Shown here piece by piece: positions 61,147 through 64,000 of a DNA stretch of 64,000 nucleotides (positions within the stretch are counted from its first letter, which is position 1; every line of letters starts with the position of its first letter). Both the position numbers and the translations under genes were made by a program. The notes under the pieces were generated by a model. That model worked only from the letters and a program-made list of their open reading frames with translations. It was not told the origin of the DNA and ran no database searches. The DNA is from a virus, in IMG/VR virus record IMGVR_UViG_3300037234_000551, positions 1 through 64,000 of that record; one strand, 5' to 3'.

Positions 61147-61370
61147 TAGTCATTACATGCTCAGAGGAGTGTGATGATCTTCGTAGTTTTTTAGAAAACA
61201 CTGCTGATATATATTACTTATTTACACAAGACGAACTCATCTCATACAGAGAGTTGCCGAATTCTGTAAGAAGTAGAATTTTTGATATGGCCTTTGTTGA
61301 TGGTAGGGCCAGTAAACAATTATACCGAAAAAGAAGGGAGGAGCTTTATGGAGAATGTGCTACTGCTTAA
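61116..61370 (+). CDS. Small Cys-cluster family protein, 84 aa
   Basis: MLNYPCRNCLVVITCSEEC, then LRSFLENTADI and ELPNSVRSRIFDM: third tandem copy. Overlaps the previous gene by 31 nt and the HNH gene by 23 nt. Confidence 0.7.
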   Translation: MLNYPCRNCLVVITCSEECDDLRSFLENTADIYYLFTQDELISYRELPNSVRSRIFDMAFVDGRASKQLYRKRREELYGECATA

Positions 61371-61869
61371 TGCTGACTACACTTACTTGTGTTCGGTTCG
61401 TTGGCAAAGGGCGGTATGCCTTATGATTCAGAACAAAGTTGAAGTTTTGAAGCATGGTGACCGTCAAGTTGCTAACGTTGGGCGGACCGTCGTGATCACT
61501 CTTCCTTTGATCCTACGGCTACTGAGAATGGTCCGCTCAATTTACAAGAACAAAGTCCCATTTAGACCAAAGAATGTGATAATCCGGGACAACTGGACTT
61601 GTCAGTACTGCGGTAGCACGGATAAAGGAAATTTAACAATAGATCATCTAATTCCAAAGTCACGCAACGGAAAACATAATTTTGAAAACTGTGTGGCTTC
61701 TTGTAAAGATTGCAATAACAAGAAAGGCAATAGGACTCCAAGAGAAGCAAATATGTTTATCAAGAGGCAACCCTATCAGCCTACCATTTCTGAATTTCTC
61801 ATGCTGAGAATGAAAGAATACGGAATCCATGATCTATTGAAGGAGATATGGTGTGACTGCTCAAAGTGA
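61348..61869 (+). CDS. HNH endonuclease
   Basis: 173 residues from ATG 61348 (GGGAGGAGCTTT upstream). Zinc pairs CQYC (85, 88) and CKDC (119, 122) surround the HNH core TIDHLIPKSRNGKHNFEN with catalytic His 100. A free-standing phage HNH nuclease of the type with an N-terminal VLLLNADY segment; could be homing or a packaging/recombination nuclease. No Tas-type Nop domain is visible in it. Confidence 0.88.
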   Translation: MENVLLLNADYTYLCSVRWQRAVCLMIQNKVEVLKHGDRQVANVGRTVVITLPLILRLLRMVRSIYKNKVPFRPKNVIIRDNWTCQYCGSTDKGNLTIDHLIPKSRNGKHNFENCVASCKDCNNKKGNRTPREANMFIKRQPYQPTISEFLMLRMKEYGIHDLLKEIWCDCSK

Positions 61870-62002
61870 ATGGAAAGCGATGCATGAACTAAGTTGGTTA
61901 GGTAGAATGTGGAGAAAGGTACAACTTTACTTCACAGGTCATTGGACGCTCTGTGATGAATGTAGGCGATTTAGTCCTCAACTGTATTGTCCATGGTGTT
62001 AA
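61853..62002 (+). CDS. Tiny zinc-ribbon protein, 49 aa
   Basis: GTG 61853 with AAGGAGATATG upstream, TAA 62000-62002. Amphipathic first half, then LCDEC...YCPWC, a C4 zinc ribbon at the very C-terminus. Overlaps the HNH gene by 17 nt. Confidence 0.6.
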   Translation: MTAQSEWKAMHELSWLGRMWRKVQLYFTGHWTLCDECRRFSPQLYCPWC

Positions 62003-62288
62003 ACGTCTTGGTGGCGATGTGGCGGCAACACATCTGCGTCTCAAAGACCTCAGACGCAACAGTCCTAAGTAGGTTAAAACTGAAAGGGCGGTTACCTCAA
62101 ACAACAGGGTAACGACAAATTAGTAGATCCCCTGCTCGGGAAGAGTGAGGCACTACTAGAAATGGTTTACCGTGTCGGCGAAAATCCGGCCCACCAAGTT
62201 AAATATCTTGGCCGAGCGTGACCCAGCACGTCCGGGAGCTCTGACTGGACTATATTCAACTCCCGGGTCAATTTTAAGGAGAGGAAAA
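62003..62288 (+). ncRNA. Structured non-coding region, possible RNA
   Basis: No convincing gene. Several GC-rich stems: TGCGTCT/AGACGCA (about 62035-62060), GTTACC/GGTAAC around a CAAACAACA loop, TAGTAG/CTACTA with an inner CCC/GGG, and CCGGGAG/CTCCCGG (about 62232-62266) closed by GACCC/GGGTC. It does not match tmRNA, RNase P or group I intron signatures I know. Lies between two zinc-rich small genes and near tRNAs, where large phage RNAs are often found. Confidence 0.45.
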
Positions 62289-62498
62289 GTGAAGAAGGAG
62301 AAATTTATGGACTGCCTGTCGACTGCCTTTGGATATGGAATTCAGCAACGAAGCAGTAGAAATGAGAGTGTTGCCACTATCATAGCTTGGTGTGGTTATG
62401 CTAAGCTACCGAAGCCTCATACAAAAGCAATTTATGAAGCTTATAAGGCAGGACGTTGTGAGAAAAGTGCAAGAGTGGGCAAAATGGAGGACTTATGA
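62289..62498 (+). CDS. Small basic protein, 69 aa
   Basis: GTG 62289 after TAAGGAGAGG; ATG 62307 after GAAGGAG is equally possible. Helical, basic, with two cysteines (DC, WC). Longer readings upstream pass through the structured region and are rejected. Confidence 0.55.
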   Translation: MKKEKFMDCLSTAFGYGIQQRSSRNESVATIIAWCGYAKLPKPHTKAIYEAYKAGRCEKSARVGKMEDL

Positions 62499-62932
62499 GT
62501 AAGCTGAGAGAGAGAGAGGATGTTATGAGTATTGAGAGATGGAGAGAATTAGCCGAAAGGGGAACATCTGGGGATATGGTTTATGGTATTCTCAGAGATT
62601 GGAAAGAAGAAGTTAAACAATTACAACAGTGGGTAGATGATCTTCAGTCTGAGATGTACATTAACTGTGTGTATTGTGGTCATCGCTATGGTCCACAGGA
62701 TGAAGTGCCTGCTACTATGGCAGAAGCACTGAAAGAACATATTGAAATATGTGAAAAACATCCAATGATGAAGATAAGGATTGACAACGCTGAACTAGCA
62801 AGTAAGTTACTTCATAGGGAGAAGGAAGTAGAACCTCTAAGAGAGAATGTAAGAGGACTCTTTGAGATTATTGAGCTACTTAAAGAGCAGATAAAGGAGC
62901 TCCAAGATGGCAAAACTAATGATAGTAGTTGA
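62495..62932 (+). CDS. Coiled-coil protein with zinc site, 145 aa
   Basis: Central CVYCGHRY ... H-x3-CEKH forms a C2H2-like zinc site at about 59-90, between two charged coiled-coil segments. ATG 62495 overlaps the previous stop (GGAGGACTT upstream). Function unknown. Confidence 0.65.
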   Translation: MSKLREREDVMSIERWRELAERGTSGDMVYGILRDWKEEVKQLQQWVDDLQSEMYINCVYCGHRYGPQDEVPATMAEALKEHIEICEKHPMMKIRIDNAELASKLLHREKEVEPLRENVRGLFEIIELLKEQIKELQDGKTNDSS

Positions 62933-63125
62933 TGTACCTGAAGTCTCATATAATAAACTACGAAGAGCAATGTTAGAACATCGAGATATTGGTGGAGTTT
63001 CTTTTGAAAAGAAAGGTACTGTTACTATTAGTAGTTATATAATAGAAGAGGCTCGACAGAAAGATATTCCGGCCTATGATCCATCAACACTTTATGAGTT
63101 TGGAATAATAGGAGTGAGACCTTAG
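62907..63125 (+). CDS. Small protein, 72 aa
   Basis: Begins MAKLMIVVDVPE, a beta strand, and has a beta-rich middle. GGAGCTCCAAG precedes ATG 62907. Ends 5 nt before tRNA-His. Confidence 0.6.
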   Translation: MAKLMIVVDVPEVSYNKLRRAMLEHRDIGGVSFEKKGTVTISSYIIEEARQKDIPAYDPSTLYEFGIIGVRP

Positions 63126-63130
63126 TTAGA

Positions 63131-63210
63131 GTGTCGGTGGCCCGAATTGGTAAAGGGCGCAGGGTTGTGGCCCCTGTTGAGCGTGGGTTCGATTCCCACC
63201 CGACACCCCA
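63131..63210 (+). tRNA. tRNA-His (GTG)
   Basis: Acceptor GTGTCGG/CCGACAC, D arm GCCCGAATTGGTAAAGGGC, anticodon stem CAGGG/CCCTG with loop TTGTGGC (GTG), T arm GTGGG-TTCGATT-CCCAC, C73 and CCA encoded. The base before the acceptor is A instead of the G-1 that normally pairs with C73 in bacterial tRNA-His. Confidence 0.9.
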
Positions 63211-63223
63211 TGAAAGGATATCA

Positions 63224-63502
63224 ATGCATGAACTACAAGATTGTGTGAAATATTTGCGTAAGAGCATTCATAATGCTCATATGATTAAAGTTATACCTAT
63301 TGTTGTGGTACTGGATGCCGATGGAGAATTGATACATAATCACATGGAGCATCCAGAACCAATTACTAGACCTCAACTTATAAAAATTTTGGCCAACTTA
63401 CATGAACAAGTTGCTAAAGATTATAATAATCTAAAAAAGACAGCAGCAGATCCAAAGGAAGCAGAAAGAATTCTACATTGTTTAAGTGGACCAATCCCAT
63501 AG
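63224..63502 (+). CDS. Hypothetical protein, 92 aa
   Basis: ATG 63224 follows GAAAGGATATCA. A helical, His-rich small protein (HNAHM, HNHMEHPEP) with two cysteines. The last 18 nt coincide with the first, degenerate unit of the terminal repeat array. Frames extending upstream pass through tRNA-His. Confidence 0.6.
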   Translation: MHELQDCVKYLRKSIHNAHMIKVIPIVVVLDADGELIHNHMEHPEPITRPQLIKILANLHEQVAKDYNNLKKTAADPKEAERILHCLSGPIP

Positions 63503-64000
63503 AGCAACCCAAACACAACGAGTGAACCAGCCCATGAGAGCAATCCAAACACAGAGAGTGAACCAGTTTGAGTTAGTAAACCAATGACGAAGAGTGAACC
63601 TTCTACCATCAGAAAACCATACGATGAGAGTGAACCAAGTGAAGAGGAGAAATCCATTGGGACAGAGTGAACCAACAGTCCATAGAAACCTAGATAGTAA
63701 AGTGAACCAATGCTATCCAGTTAACCTGAGCGGAGGAAGTGAACCAGAAGTCCGCAGTAACCAACGAACATGAGTGAACCACGAACACGAAATAAACCAG
63801 CCGAGATTAGTGAACCAGAGTATGTCAGAATCCAACAAAAGAAAGTGAACCAGTCTGTATAAGATAACCTATAGAAACTAGTGAACCAGTATGGTAAAGA
63901 AATCCTTTGCGGTCAAGTGAACCATGGAGCCCGAGTAACCCGGTGATCATGTAGTGAACCACGGGATGCCAGTAAACCACTCCTTTTCAGTGAACCTGTA
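63485..64000. repeat. TIGR-like array (tandem interspaced guide RNA), 36-nt period
   Basis: An 8-nt anchor recurs every 18 nt, 29 times, to the window end and probably beyond. Odd anchors are AGTGAACC, invariant in 14 of 15 (the first is AGTGGACC); they start at 63485, 63521, 63557, 63593, 63629, 63666, 63701, 63738, 63773, 63809, 63844, 63880, 63916, 63953 and 63989, that is every 36 nt with at most 1 nt deviation and no drift. Even anchors are a degenerate AGNAANCC (AGCAATCC, AGTAAACC, AGAAAACC, AGTTAACC, AGATAACC...). Between anchors lie unique 9-12 nt spacers. Two short repeats, two spacers of about 9-10 nt and 36 nt overall match the organisation I know for TIGR arrays, whose RNAs guide Nop-domain Tas proteins to DNA. 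No Tas gene is visible in the window. Transcription strand unknown. Confidence 0.85.

Noticed and set aside
61348-61869. TasH-like nuclease for the terminal array
   Set aside because: It is an ordinary free-standing HNH protein of 173 residues; no Nop-like RNA-binding domain is visible, and 1.6 kb with other genes separate it from the array.
62003-62288. Group I intron or RNase P RNA
   Set aside because: No conserved core or 3' splice features, and no interrupted gene on either side.
63028-63267. Reverse-strand ORF over tRNA-His (ESNPRSTGATTLRPLPI)
   Set aside because: Antisense tRNA artefact as above.
63421-63675. Reverse-strand hexapeptide-repeat protein (GSLxxxGLLxxx)
   Set aside because: The 18-nt period creates a six-residue repeat by chance of length. 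The frame breaks at 63648 because of 17- and 19-nt units, and it runs antisense through the 63224 gene.
63485-64000. CRISPR array
   Set aside because: Repeat core is only 8 nt and spacers about 10 nt, with two alternating repeat types; CRISPR repeats are about 21-40 nt with spacers above 25 nt.
1-64000. Global reassignment of TGA
   Set aside because: TGA ends many well-supported genes here (for example 735-737, 5644 region, 37935), so it is a normal stop.

Overview
The window is a dense, AT-rich, one-strand stretch of what looks like a jumbo (huge) tailed-phage genome. Every gene I accept lies on the + strand. Genes are packed with 4-20 nt overlaps and strong GGAGG-type ribosome binding sites. 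The content is typical of a large lytic phage: two multisubunit RNA polymerases, a two-subunit type II topoisomerase, recombination nucleases of the gp46/gp47 (SbcC/SbcD) type, a UvsW-like helicase, QueD, a MoxR/VWA pair, an SSB-like protein, tRNAs and dozens of tiny zinc-ribbon proteins. The many signal peptides and lipoboxes suggest a Gram-negative host, but the host cannot be named from this sequence.

Layout. 0-2.6 kb: hypothetical proteins. 2.7-12.6 kb: an accessory region rich in exported proteins and lipoproteins, one radical-SAM gene, multi-stem terminators, and a DUF411-type gene whose first metal-ligand Cys codon is an in-frame TGA (candidate selenocysteine). 12.6-25.4 kb: HTH proteins, a LigD-like archaeo-eukaryotic primase, a receiver-like protein, and RNA polymerase 1 (beta', a cupin, beta). 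25.4-26.6 kb: largely non-coding DNA with direct repeats and a 39-bp-stem hairpin. 26.6-42 kb: replication and recombination (SSB-like, MoxR AAA+, VWA protein, topoisomerase B and A subunits, QueD, UvsW-like helicase, gp47, gp46). 42-50.7 kb: small Cys-cluster proteins, a second radical-SAM enzyme and a ubiquitin-like conjugation cassette (E2-like, JAB/JAMM protease, E1/ThiF, ubiquitin-like protein) resembling the bacterial PRTRC cassette. 50.8-57.9 kb: a second E1-like/E2-like pair leading into RNA polymerase 2 (beta', small ORF, beta). 57.9-63.5 kb: small zinc proteins, a dual-specificity-phosphatase-like protein, an HNH nuclease, tRNA-Trp, -Gln, -Cys and -His, and an unusual class II tRNA-like gene with an 8-bp acceptor stem. 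63.485 kb to the end: a striking repeat array, not a CRISPR.

The most exciting items are these. (1) The terminal array has a 36-nt period locked to a grid to within 1 nt over 500 bp. An invariant AGTGAACC alternates every 18 nt with a degenerate AGNAANCC, and unique spacers of about 10 nt separate them. This matches the organisation described for TIGR arrays (tandem interspaced guide RNAs of TIGR-Tas systems). (2) A phage-encoded E1-E2-Ubl-JAB system has a second E1/E2-like pair in the RNA polymerase 2 operon. (3) There are two complete, unsplit beta/beta' sets. (4) A candidate phage selenoprotein occurs in the same window as a tRNA-like gene with a TCA loop triplet. Everything here comes from reading the sequence; no database or folding program was run.
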